Below are positions 1 through 7,218 of a stretch of DNA of 20,515 nt, one piece after another. Origin of the DNA: CAZKEW01 sp964580435 (GTDB lineage: Bacteria > Acidobacteriota > Aminicenantia > Aminicenantales > UBA8522); assembly GCA_964580435.1 (NCBI GenBank), contig CAZOKP010000047.1, positions 1 to 20,515 on the forward strand, in the 5' to 3' direction. The translations under genes and the position numbers were made by a program. The notes beneath the pieces are model-generated. The model saw nothing but the letters and a program-made list of their open reading frames with translations, searched no databases and was not told the DNA's origin. Position 1 is the first letter of the stretch. Each line of letters starts with the position of its first letter.

Positions 1-1361
1 GGGATGCCCAAGCAAATGATGCCCAGCCCGATCAGGGATTTGACCGGCTGGGCCATGATCGTATTAAAGAAAATGGCGATATTGATCAGGACGAAAAGCA
101 CGGGGATAACAGGGTAGCCCCAGGCTCTATAAGGCCTTTTCTTTTCAGGCAGCTTGCGCCGGAGCACGATGACCGAAAACCCGGTGGCCGCAAAAAAGAT
201 CACGAGCGCGAAGACCACGTATTCGTAGAGCGCCTGGTAGGTCCCGGTGAGACAAAGAAGGCAGGACCAGACCGCTTGGCCCAGCAAGGCCTTGTCCGGA
301 ACATGGTGGCGCGGATGAATATGGGACATGCTCTTGAAAAAGGCCCTGTCCTCGGACATGGCCAGATACACTCGAGGACCATAAATGATCGTGGCGCTCA
401 AACAGCCGAAAATGGAGACCATGACCGCGGCCGAAAAGACCAAAGTGGCGGTCGTCCCAAAGAGCTGGGTCGAGGCCAACTCTCCGACCCTGGTGACGCC
501 TTTAATTTTTTCAACAGGGAGGGCCAGGATATAGACCAGGTTCATCGAGACATAAACCACGGTCACGGTGAGCGTGCCCAGGATGAGACTGAGCGGGATA
601 TTTCGCTCGGGCTTCTTTATTTCTTCGGCCGTGCAATTCGCGGCATACCATCCGTCATACGTCCAAAGCACGGCGATTAAGGCCAGCCCGAAAAGTTTTA
701 AAGTCGAAAGCCCCCATCCCGGACCGCCCGCAAACAGCTGATCGAGATTCGTAAGCCCGGCTTTCTTTCCCAGGGTGAGCCCGAAGATTACAATGGCCGC
801 CACGGAGCCCAGTCTCAAAAAAGTAAAAATATTCTGGACAACACTTCCGCTCTTGATGCCGAAATAATTCACCGCCGTCAAGACGACAATCGAGGCGATG
901 GCGACAAGCTGTCCGGCTGCGAGCGAATACGCCAAACCGAAGATTTTCATATGAAAAATGACGGTCTGGGTGGAAAGAGCAGGAACAAAATAGCCGAAAA
1001 ATTCAGCGAAACCGACGGCCAGCGTGGCGATGCCGCCGCACATGATGAACCAGAAAAATCCCCAGCCGAAAAAGAACCCGGCCCAGTGTCCATACGCTTC
1101 ACGAATATAGATGTATTGGCCCCCGGCCTCGGGGAACATGGCCCCGAGCTCGGCAAAAGAAAGTGCGCCGCAGAGCGTGAACACCCCTCCGGCCAGCCAG
1201 ACGAGCAGAATCAAGCCCGGCGAAGGAAGGTATGCAGCGATGAACCCCGAAGTCATAAAGATGCCCGAGCCGATGACCGAGCCTATGACGAGAAACGTGG
1301 TATCGAGAAGATTGAGTTTTCTGAGGAGCCGCGGCTCGGCTGTTTTGTTTTGATCGTCCAT
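1..1361 (-). CDS. APC-family amino acid permease (3' end outside window)
   Basis: Integral inner-membrane transporter of the amino acid-polyamine-organocation superfamily, probably taking up or exchanging amino acids. Translating the complement from ATG 1359-1361 gives about 453 residues with no stop before the left edge. The N-terminus is MDDQNKTAEPRLLRKLNLLD. TM1 carries IGSVIGSGIF, the unwound-helix substrate-binding signature of the family. A further run of hydrophobic segments follows, for example WLAGGVFTLCGALSFAELG and FFFGWGFFWFIMCGG, and the GAMFPEAGGQYIYIREAYG segment is typical of LAT/SteT-like members. Family members are usually 440-480 residues, so only a few residues should be missing. 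The start lies 12 bp after the stop of the upstream P1 peptidase gene with only a weak Shine-Dalgarno site, so it is probably co-transcribed and perhaps translationally coupled. Substrate cannot be read from sequence; the neighbouring peptidases suggest amino acids or small peptidase products. Confidence 0.88.
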   Translation of the reverse strand, partial: MDDQNKTAEPRLLRKLNLLDTTFLVIGSVIGSGIFMTSGFIAAYLPSPGLILLVWLAGGVFTLCGALSFAELGAMFPEAGGQYIYIREAYGHWAGFFFGWGFFWFIMCGGIATLAVGFAEFFGYFVPALSTQTVIFHMKIFGLAYSLAAGQLVAIASIVVLTAVNYFGIKSGSVVQNIFTFLRLGSVAAIVIFGLTLGKKAGLTNLDQLFAGGPGWGLSTLKLFGLALIAVLWTYDGWYAANCTAEEIKKPERNIPLSLILGTLTVTVVYVSMNLVYILALPVEKIKGVTRVGELASTQLFGTTATLVFSAAVMVSIFGCLSATIIYGPRVYLAMSEDRAFFKSMSHIHPRHHVPDKALLGQAVWSCLLCLTGTYQALYEYVVFALVIFFAATGFSVIVLRRKLPEKKRPYRAWGYPVIPVLFVLINIAIFFNTIMAQPVKSLIGLGIICLGI

Positions 1362-1373
1362 TTTTCGCTCAGC

Positions 1374-2387
1374 TCACTTTTGCCTGAATTTGGCCAGTTC
1401 AGAGACGGGGATAGTCTGAACAACTCTTCCTGATTTCCCCCGGACGGGAGTCGCCTTCAAGAGAGAATTCAGTACGGCCTCTCCGACCGCTTCCCGACCC
1501 GCGCCGGAGATCTGGGCCAGAAAAGAATCATCGATCATCTGATAGTCAAAACCGCGAGGCCCCTCATTCTCCATGCTCATGGGGTTAGCCGTCGAAAACA
1601 AAAGGCAGGTCACGGTGTCTGCGAAATCCGGCTGCACCGATGAGGGAACGCTGTTCGCCAGGCTCTGGACGATTCTTTTGATCTGATGTGGAAGAACCGG
1701 GATGTCAGTGCCCAGGATTATGGTCAAGGAACCCCTGTCTTTGTCTAAATCCTTGTGGCCATGGTTCGATGCCACGAGGGCGCCGAGTTTGAATGGCTTC
1801 CCCGAAATGGATAAGATTCGAGAAGCAGAGCCGATGCCTCCTTTCCAGCCGAGCGCCGTCAATCCCAGCCCCGCGCCCAGAGAGCCTTCTTTGAGAGGCC
1901 CATTCGACGCTGTGCGGAAAGCTTCCAGTATTTCCTCTTCCTTAAAAACATAGCGAGTCATATCACTCAGGTAGGAATCATCAATTCCGATGACAAGGGG
2001 GGGCCAGATCTCGACCCGTTTCAGAGCCAGGGCATAAGAAAAAAGAGCGTTGTAGACCGCCCCGACATTGAAGCCGTTGGTGATGACAATGGGCGAATTA
2101 AGATAACAGAAATCATCCAACACTTCGTACCCGGTCAGCTCTCCCCTTTCGTTGAGGATAAAGCACCCGGCAAAAAGCCTCATCTCCTTTTCCATAGCAT
2201 AGGGAAGAACGGCAGTGAGCCCCGTTCTGATCGAAACCGGCTTTCCCGGCCCATCCTCGAAATCTCTTTGAATCGTGAGGTGCCCCGCCTTGACTCCCGG
2301 GACATCGGTGATCGAATTTTTCTTGCCTCTGGGGAACTGAGTAGCTCTTTTCCACGATTCCTGCAAATTTTCTTTTCTTGCCCTCAT
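1374..2387 (-). CDS. P1 family peptidase (DmpA/BapA type, MEROPS S58), no signal peptide
   Basis: A 337-residue N-terminal-nucleophile aminopeptidase. Family S58 enzymes are made as one chain that cuts itself between Gly and Ser, freeing the catalytic Ser as the N-terminus of the beta chain. Known members are the L-aminopeptidase/D-esterase DmpA and the beta-peptidyl aminopeptidases BapA. Visible family features are SITDVPGVKAGH near residue 26, NVGAVYNAL near 107, WKGGIGSASR at 181-190, and DRGSLTIILGTD at 217-228, where Ser220 is the expected nucleophile. The linker between the glycine motif and Gly-Ser is short, and the usual IDGVPVG-like stretch is absent. No signal peptide is seen, so a cytoplasmic location is inferred. 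The ATG at 2385-2387 is preceded by AAGGTG at a suitable distance. It is a diverged tandem paralogue of the next peptidase upstream and lies 12 bp from the permease gene. Whether it acts on alpha- or beta-peptides is not decidable here. Confidence 0.9.
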   Translation of the reverse strand: MRARKENLQESWKRATQFPRGKKNSITDVPGVKAGHLTIQRDFEDGPGKPVSIRTGLTAVLPYAMEKEMRLFAGCFILNERGELTGYEVLDDFCYLNSPIVITNGFNVGAVYNALFSYALALKRVEIWPPLVIGIDDSYLSDMTRYVFKEEEILEAFRTASNGPLKEGSLGAGLGLTALGWKGGIGSASRILSISGKPFKLGALVASNHGHKDLDKDRGSLTIILGTDIPVLPHQIKRIVQSLANSVPSSVQPDFADTVTCLLFSTANPMSMENEGPRGFDYQMIDDSFLAQISGAGREAVGEAVLNSLLKATPVRGKSGRVVQTIPVSELAKFRQK

Positions 2388-2415
2388 AATCTAATCACCT
2401 TAAGCAAAAAATAGT

Positions 2416-2518
2416 GAGATCGCCACGTCACTTCGTTCCTCGCGATGACACCTAGTCTCTCTGCCATGACGATGACATCTTGTCTGTCTGTCATTGCGAA
2501 CCTTAGTGAAGCAATCTC
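2416..2518. repeat. Degenerate inverted dispersed repeat between the two S58 genes
   Basis: Two arms face each other. The left arm, 2416-2450, starts gagatcgccacgtcacttcg and ends cgcgatgaca. The right arm, 2489-2518, starts tgtcattgcgaa and ends agtgaagcaatctc. The right arm resembles the widespread bacterial intergenic repeat that reads roughly TCATTGCGAGGAGCGAAG-CGAAGCAATCTC, and the left arm is a diverged reverse copy of it. A third partial copy (gatgaca, 2471-2477) lies between them. The element fills most of the 174-bp gap between the genes (2388-2561), which contains no other recognisable feature. It could fold as a hairpin in the transcript. Function is unknown. Confidence 0.6.
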
Positions 2519-2561
2519 TATTGTTTTCGCGATTCGCTAGCGATGAAACCATCATGCCCAA

Positions 2562-3586
2562 TCACCAAGAATATTTCTTCATGATACCCTGGACCTGGTC
2601 GAGGGGAATGCCGAAGGCCGTGTTACCATCGCGGCCGACAGTCGTTTGAGCCATGGTCAGCGCATTCAGGATGGCCTCTTGAGTCGCTTCAACAATGGCT
2701 TGATAAAGAGGTGTTATCCAGAAGTCGNNNNNNNNNNNNNNNNNNNNNNNNNNNNNNNNNNNNNNNNNNNNNNNNNNNNNNNNNNNNNNNNNNNNNNNNN
2801 NNNNNNNNNNNNNNNNNNNNNNNNNNNGCCATCGATTCTCAGCTCTTCGCGGCTCGCGGTGTTGGCCATAACGAGGACTCCTACGGTAGACCCATCCTCA
2901 GTCCTGCGGGAAGAAGTGCCGATTCCTCCCTTGAACCCGAACGCCGTCATGCCGGTGCCGCCGCCAACGGCACCTTCAGCCACCGTGCCGCCTTTGGCTT
3001 CTTCGATTGCCCTTAAAATATCCTCTTCGCCGATCGGCCGGCTGGGAGTGTCACTTAGAAAATCATCATAGCATTCAGCCACAACCGGCCAGGCCATTCC
3101 GTCCGTCACTCCCATTTTGGGATTGACCCGGCAAAGATATTTCATGGCGGCGCCATAGACGATGCCGACATTAACCGTTCCGGTCAAAAATATGGGCGTT
3201 TGGAGCAAGCCCGTATTTTCCACCGAAGCAATCCCAGTCATCTCCCCCCAGCCGTTCAGGTCAAAGAAAGAGGCGAAGAGGTTCTCTTCGTAGATATTGC
3301 CGGAATGGGGAAAGATGGCCGTGACCCCGGTTCTCGCAGCTCCCTTCCCTTGGCCTTTGATAATGGTCGTCTGCCCCACTTTTATTCCTGCCACATCCGT
3401 CAGAGCATTGAGCGGCCCTGGCTCCAAAGTCCCTACCTTTATTCCGAGCTCGCGCAGCCTTTTTCGGGGCTCAGCCTGGAGCTGTCTCTGGAGCTCCCGA
3501 TCAGACGTTATGAGTTCAACAAGGCCCGAAAACGGCAGAACAGAAAGCCCGCCGAGAGACGTCCTCATGAAATGGCGGCGATTCAT
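2562..3586 (-). CDS. Tat-exported P1 family peptidase (S58), interrupted by an assembly gap
   Basis: Second S58/DmpA-type N-terminal-nucleophile peptidase. The N-terminus MNRRHFMRTSLGGLSVLPFSG carries a twin-arginine motif and a short hydrophobic stretch, so export by Tat is likely. Family motifs are LTDVAGIKVG (residues 62-71), TVNVGIVYGAAMKYL, GGGTGMTAFGFKGGIGTSSR and VMANTASREELRIDG, ending at residue 253 where the N run begins. Below the gap the reading resumes at 2726 with DFWITPLYQAIVEATQEAIL, runs through VGRDGNTAFGIPLDQV, and stops at 2562-2564; this is the usual family C-terminus. The two halves are out of frame across exactly 100 N, so the gap length is nominal: the true missing length must be 2 modulo 3. 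Comparison with the neighbouring paralogue suggests 65-90 residues are missing, including the nucleophilic Ser. The start has a strong AAGGAG site. It lies 35 bp after the M28 gene. Confidence 0.85.
2728..2827. other. Assembly gap (100 N)
   Basis: Exactly 100 consecutive N, the conventional placeholder for a scaffold join of unknown length. It lies inside the Tat-exported S58 peptidase gene and hides the segment expected to hold the Gly-Ser autocleavage site. It is a gap in the data and gives no sign that the gene itself is broken. Confidence 0.97.
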
Positions 3587-3621
3587 TGAATTCTCCTTGT
3601 TTCTCCAATGCCTTCCTCTTT

Positions 3622-5751
3622 TTAATTGCCAAGAACGTTGGCAATATCTTTGAGCTTGGAGATGACTCTTGCGAGCGCTTCTTCAAGATGAGTTATGGCG
3701 ACAGCAACCCCCTTTTCATTTCCCGCTTCGGCCGCTTCTTGAAGCTCCGGAACAAGAAGGGCGGCGTATGTGGAGCGGGTCCCAAAGATGAGATGCTTAA
3801 ACCAGGTTCTGTTGGGAATACCTTCGGGATAAGAAAAATCTCTTTCTATTTCCAGCAAGAGCCGATTGGCTTCCTGCATTTTTTTCTTCGCGACTTCCGT
3901 CCCCGAACCCGGTCCGCTAAAAATATGAGGATTGAGCGCAGCCGCCTTTTTTCTCATTTCTTCAACAAGCCCGAAGAGTTGCTTAAGCCTCTCCTTTGAT
4001 GGGTCGAACTGTTTGGCCCATTCCTCAAGATATCCCTTTAGCTCTTCGGCGTAAGCTTCAAAGTCAAGGGGGAGCAAAGGTTTCGATGCCAGGTCAATAG
4101 ATTGGTGCGCCCAAATCCTGGCCAGGGCAGCGCTATATTGCATTCCCGGGTCGCCGAAATGGGCCATCCAGTAATAATCATCATACATCGAATGGTAGAC
4201 ACCATAGTCTCCCCCAAAGCTCATGTCCAGGACCGGGGCGCAAATATGATTAAGGAAAACAGTGTGGTCCGAGCCGCTGCCGATCGGGTTAATCCGGGCG
4301 CTTCCTCCAGAAGTGACGATCGTCCCTTTCTCCAGCGGTCCCGCTTTCCAACGCTCGTAAACAGGTTTGCCGGTGGCCGGGTCCGGGACTTCCTGAAGAG
4401 AACGGAGGATAACGCGGGAAAGGTTGGGCACCGCCGAAACGCTGAAATCTTGTCCTGAGGCGGAGCTGTCGACGTTGAGATAGGCAACTAGATTCTTGGC
4501 CAGCCACTCCCGGTTTTCTTCTCCCCATTCGGTTGAGCCGGTGAGGGTGAATTCCTCGGCATCCCAGCTGGCGAAATAGATCGAACGCCGGGGGACGAAC
4601 CCGGCCTTTTTGGCCTCGCCAAAAGCCCGGGCCAGCTCCATCAAGCAGGCCGTGCCGCTCGAAGGATCCACCCCTCCAAAGACCCAGGCATCGCGGTGGT
4701 TTCCGACGAGAACAAACTCATCTGTGCCGTCAGCCCCCCTGATGCAACCGATGACATTGCTGATCCTTTTTATGGAATTATCCATTTTGATATCGATATG
4801 GACGAGAGGGCTCTCGCCTCCGAGACGATAAGCAACGGGCAAAGCGCCTTTCCATTCTTCCGGCGCGCTCTCTCCCTCCATGACCTCGAAAAGCGGGAGC
4901 GCATCTTCAGCAGAGATAGGTACGCTTATAATTTTGGGAATGGCCTGAGCTTCTTCGGGCGAAATTCTTCGGCAGCCCGGAGTGGAAGCCCATCCGGGAG
5001 TCAGCGGGTCACCGGGATAGATAAAATCGAAGGGGATGCCGCCTCTCTGGATATGGCTCATCGGGCCCCACGGCCCGCCAGGAAAGACCGGACCCCGGGC
5101 AAACCCGTCATCCTTGGGGTCAGAATAGATGAGAAGGGCGGCCAGTCCCCGCTTCTCAGCCGTCAGTGCTTTAAAACCGCGGTAGCTGTAGGGAGCAGAA
5201 TACCGCACCAAAGCGATTTTGCCTCCGAGCTTGATTCCTTTTTTCTCAAGATAATCAAAGTCTTGCGGGTTGCCGCTATTGGCATAGACAATTGGTGCGG
5301 TTATATCGCCGGAGCGCGAATACGCATTATAGGGGATCCCAACATCCTTCTGTGTGTCCGGGTCTTCCGGATAGGGCGCCTCGGCCAGTTTCAACCCGTA
5401 TTTCTTGGGCGAGACCATCTCTACAGAAATTTTCTCGGGAAAAGAAAGGAGGACATCATATTCTGAGATGCGGACATCCTCCAGCCCGAAGGATTTCCAC
5501 TCCTCGAAGACAAATTTGGCCAGGTCGTTATTCCTCGGAGTAGAGGCGACATGGGGTTCTGCGGTAAAGAATTTCAAATATTTGTCCATCTTTTGTGGAG
5601 AGATCGCCTGATCGACATAATTCTTGTAGGCGAGAATGGAGTTTACTTTTTCTCCGGCAGCAACACTTTTATCTTGAGAAAGGGAATAGATTCCAAAAGC
5701 CGTGAAGATGAGGATAAACAAAACCGCCGGCAACCGGAATTTGCGGCTCAT
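3622..5751 (-). CDS. M28 family metallopeptidase, glutamate carboxypeptidase II-like
   Basis: Exported di-zinc exopeptidase of the PSMA/NAALADase type, expected to release C-terminal residues from peptides outside the cytoplasm. Numbering from ATG 5749-5751 (709 residues), residues 4-25 form a signal peptide or membrane anchor (RKFRLPAVLFILIFTAFGIY). A PA-like protease-associated domain lies near 150-260. The catalytic M28 domain has all metal and catalytic residues in family motifs: GNHRDAWVFGGVDPSSG (His352, Asp362), SWDAEEF (Glu399, Glu400), YLNVDSS (Asp428) and YGVYHSMYDDYY (His520). The C-terminal ~170 residues match the helical transferrin-receptor-like dimerisation domain in position and length. 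An in-frame TTG at 5791-5793 would add 14 residues, but it would place charged residues before the signal and falls inside the -35/-10 spacer of the predicted promoter, so the ATG is preferred. First gene of the minus-strand peptidase operon. Confidence 0.92.
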   Translation of the reverse strand: MSRKFRLPAVLFILIFTAFGIYSLSQDKSVAAGEKVNSILAYKNYVDQAISPQKMDKYLKFFTAEPHVASTPRNNDLAKFVFEEWKSFGLEDVRISEYDVLLSFPEKISVEMVSPKKYGLKLAEAPYPEDPDTQKDVGIPYNAYSRSGDITAPIVYANSGNPQDFDYLEKKGIKLGGKIALVRYSAPYSYRGFKALTAEKRGLAALLIYSDPKDDGFARGPVFPGGPWGPMSHIQRGGIPFDFIYPGDPLTPGWASTPGCRRISPEEAQAIPKIISVPISAEDALPLFEVMEGESAPEEWKGALPVAYRLGGESPLVHIDIKMDNSIKRISNVIGCIRGADGTDEFVLVGNHRDAWVFGGVDPSSGTACLMELARAFGEAKKAGFVPRRSIYFASWDAEEFTLTGSTEWGEENREWLAKNLVAYLNVDSSASGQDFSVSAVPNLSRVILRSLQEVPDPATGKPVYERWKAGPLEKGTIVTSGGSARINPIGSGSDHTVFLNHICAPVLDMSFGGDYGVYHSMYDDYYWMAHFGDPGMQYSAALARIWAHQSIDLASKPLLPLDFEAYAEELKGYLEEWAKQFDPSKERLKQLFGLVEEMRKKAAALNPHIFSGPGSGTEVAKKKMQEANRLLLEIERDFSYPEGIPNRTWFKHLIFGTRSTYAALLVPELQEAAEAGNEKGVAVAITHLEEALARVISKLKDIANVLGN

Positions 5752-5770
5752 CAATTTTCCAGGGTTTTCA

Positions 5771-5800
5771 ATTGTATGACCTCGTTCAAACAAAAGTCAA
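5771..5800 (-). promoter_or_regulatory. Predicted sigma70-type promoter for the peptidase operon
   Basis: On the complement, TTGACT (5795-5800) is followed after 18 nt by TACAAT (5771-5776). That is 5/6 matches to each consensus hexamer. Predicted transcription start is near 5764, about 13 nt before the M28 ATG at 5751, which gives a very short leader. The -35 box lies in the left arm of the 5793-5832 inverted repeat. Confidence 0.6.
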
Positions 5801-5832
5801 AACCTATTTTCTCGCCCAAAGGTTTTGACTTT
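5793..5832. repeat. Perfect 12-bp inverted repeat spanning divergent -35 boxes
   Basis: The left arm aaagtcaaaacc (5793-5804) and right arm ggttttgacttt (5821-5832) are exact reverse complements with a 16-nt spacer. Each arm contains an outward-facing TTGACT hexamer. Similarity continues outward as TTTGA after 2 nt on the minus side and 3 nt on the plus side. A dimeric regulator binding both arms could control both divergent operons; alternatively the symmetry simply reflects two similar promoters. Confidence 0.7.
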
Positions 5833-5853
5833 AAATTTGATAATGAGAATAAT
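5825..5853 (+). promoter_or_regulatory. Predicted sigma70-type promoter for the aminotransferase operon
   Basis: TTGACT (5825-5830), a 17-nt spacer and AATAAT (5848-5853) give 5/6 matches in each hexamer at the optimal spacing. The predicted start of transcription near 5860 is only about 6 nt from the ATG at 5866, so the first gene may be nearly leaderless. This agrees with its lack of a good Shine-Dalgarno site. Confidence 0.6.
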
Positions 5854-5865
5854 AATTCAGAGATC

Positions 5866-7209
5866 ATGAGACTTAAAAAATATCCCCAGGGGTCTGTTTT
5901 CTACCGTAATCTGCATTATTCTTATCCCTTGATTGAAACAGGGCAGGGCGCTTATCTCTTTGACCGGAACGGCAAGAAATACCTGGACGCAAGCGGCGGG
6001 GCCGCCGTCGTGAATATCGGGCATGGGGTCAAGGAGGTCGCCGGCGCGATCTGCCTTCAGGCGCGAAAAGCCGCTTACGTCAGCGGGATGCACTTCAGCC
6101 ACGCGCCCGTTGAAAACCTGGCCGTGCGGATCTCTGGATTCCTTCCTTTCCGCGATGGAAAGGTCTATTTTCTGAACAGCGGGTCGGAAGCGGTCGAAGC
6201 GGCCCTCAAGCTCGCCCGGCAGTATTGGGTCGAAAAAGGGCAAAAATCAAAGCGCCATTTTATCTCCCGGACCCCAAGTTACCACGGCAACACGCTTACA
6301 GCACTCTCTTTGTCGGCTCGCAAGCACTATCAAGAGATTTTCCGGCCCATGCTCACCAAAAATCCCAAAATTCCCGCTCCCTATTGTTACCGCTGTTACA
6401 AGAACGAAGTGTATCCTGCCTGCGGGCTAAAATGCGCCCATGAGCTGGACACGTCCATAAAGAAATTGGGCCGGGAAAACGTGGCGGGTTTCATTACTGA
6501 GGTCATCGGAGGCGCGACAACCGGGGCCGCCATCCCTCCACAGGAGTATTTTCGGGTCATCCGGAAGATCTGTGACCGGAATGACGTTTTGCTCATCACG
6601 GATGAAGTGATGACCGGAGTGGGTCGGACCGGAAAATGGCTGGCCTCGGACCATTTTGACCTAATCCCGGATATCATCGTCCTGGGAAAAGGCCTGACCG
6701 GCGGCTATTTTCCGCTGAGCGCCGTGGCCTCGAAAAAGGAAATCATTGCTACTCTTTTCGAGAAAGGGAAAAGTTTCCTCCACGCCCAAACGTTCTCTCA
6801 TCACCCCGTGGGATGCGCCGCCGGAGTTGCCGCCTTAAACTACATTGAAAAGCACCGGCTGGTGGAGAGGTGCGCCAAGATTGGGAAAGACCTCTTAAGA
6901 AAAACCGCCGCTTTCCTCTCTTATCCGCAGATCGGAGATATCCGAGGGAAAGGGCTTCTCATCGGGGTCGAATTCGTTAAAGACAAGAAGAACAAAAAGC
7001 CGTTCCCGCGAAAACAAAAATACGTGGAAAATTTCCTGGCCAGGGCGATGGAGAAGGGGCTCGTATTCTGGTGGAACACGGGACAGGCCGATGGCCACAA
7101 CGGAGACCTCATCCTCCTCGCTCCTCCATACATCATCACGGACAAGGACATTGCCCTCATCCACGAAAAGATGGAAGAAGTGCTCGAGGAAATGGCCAGA
7201 ATTTTTTAA
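5866..7209 (+). CDS. Class III (omega-type) PLP aminotransferase
   Basis: A 447-residue fold-type I PLP aminotransferase of the GABA/beta-alanine/BioA group, transferring an amino group to a 2-oxo acid in the cytoplasm. Visible features are YFLNSGSEAVEAALKLARQY (residues 101-120), the phosphate-binding loop, SYHGNTLTALSLSA (138-151), LLITDEVMTGVGRTGKW with Asp246 contacting the PLP ring nitrogen, and LGKGLTGGYFPLSAV with the Schiff-base Lys275. A cysteine cluster at Cys174, Cys177, Cys186 and Cys190 (CX2CX8CX3C) precedes the large domain. The frame is open upstream to 5551, but that stretch is antisense to the M28 gene and has no family sequence; ATG 5866 fits the predicted promoter. Substrate is not readable: beta- or omega-amino acids, or 2-amino acids, are all possible. 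It is followed 9 bp later by the thiolase. Confidence 0.9.
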   Translation: MRLKKYPQGSVFYRNLHYSYPLIETGQGAYLFDRNGKKYLDASGGAAVVNIGHGVKEVAGAICLQARKAAYVSGMHFSHAPVENLAVRISGFLPFRDGKVYFLNSGSEAVEAALKLARQYWVEKGQKSKRHFISRTPSYHGNTLTALSLSARKHYQEIFRPMLTKNPKIPAPYCYRCYKNEVYPACGLKCAHELDTSIKKLGRENVAGFITEVIGGATTGAAIPPQEYFRVIRKICDRNDVLLITDEVMTGVGRTGKWLASDHFDLIPDIIVLGKGLTGGYFPLSAVASKKEIIATLFEKGKSFLHAQTFSHHPVGCAAGVAALNYIEKHRLVERCAKIGKDLLRKTAAFLSYPQIGDIRGKGLLIGVEFVKDKKNKKPFPRKQKYVENFLARAMEKGLVFWWNTGQADGHNGDLILLAPPYIITDKDIALIHEKMEEVLEEMARIF

Positions 7210-7218
7210 GGAAAAACA

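Noticed and set aside
5551..5865. In-frame upstream extension of the first aminotransferase (105 residues)
   Set aside because: It runs antisense through the start of the M28 gene and over both predicted promoters, has no aminotransferase-like sequence, and the family length is reached from ATG 5866.
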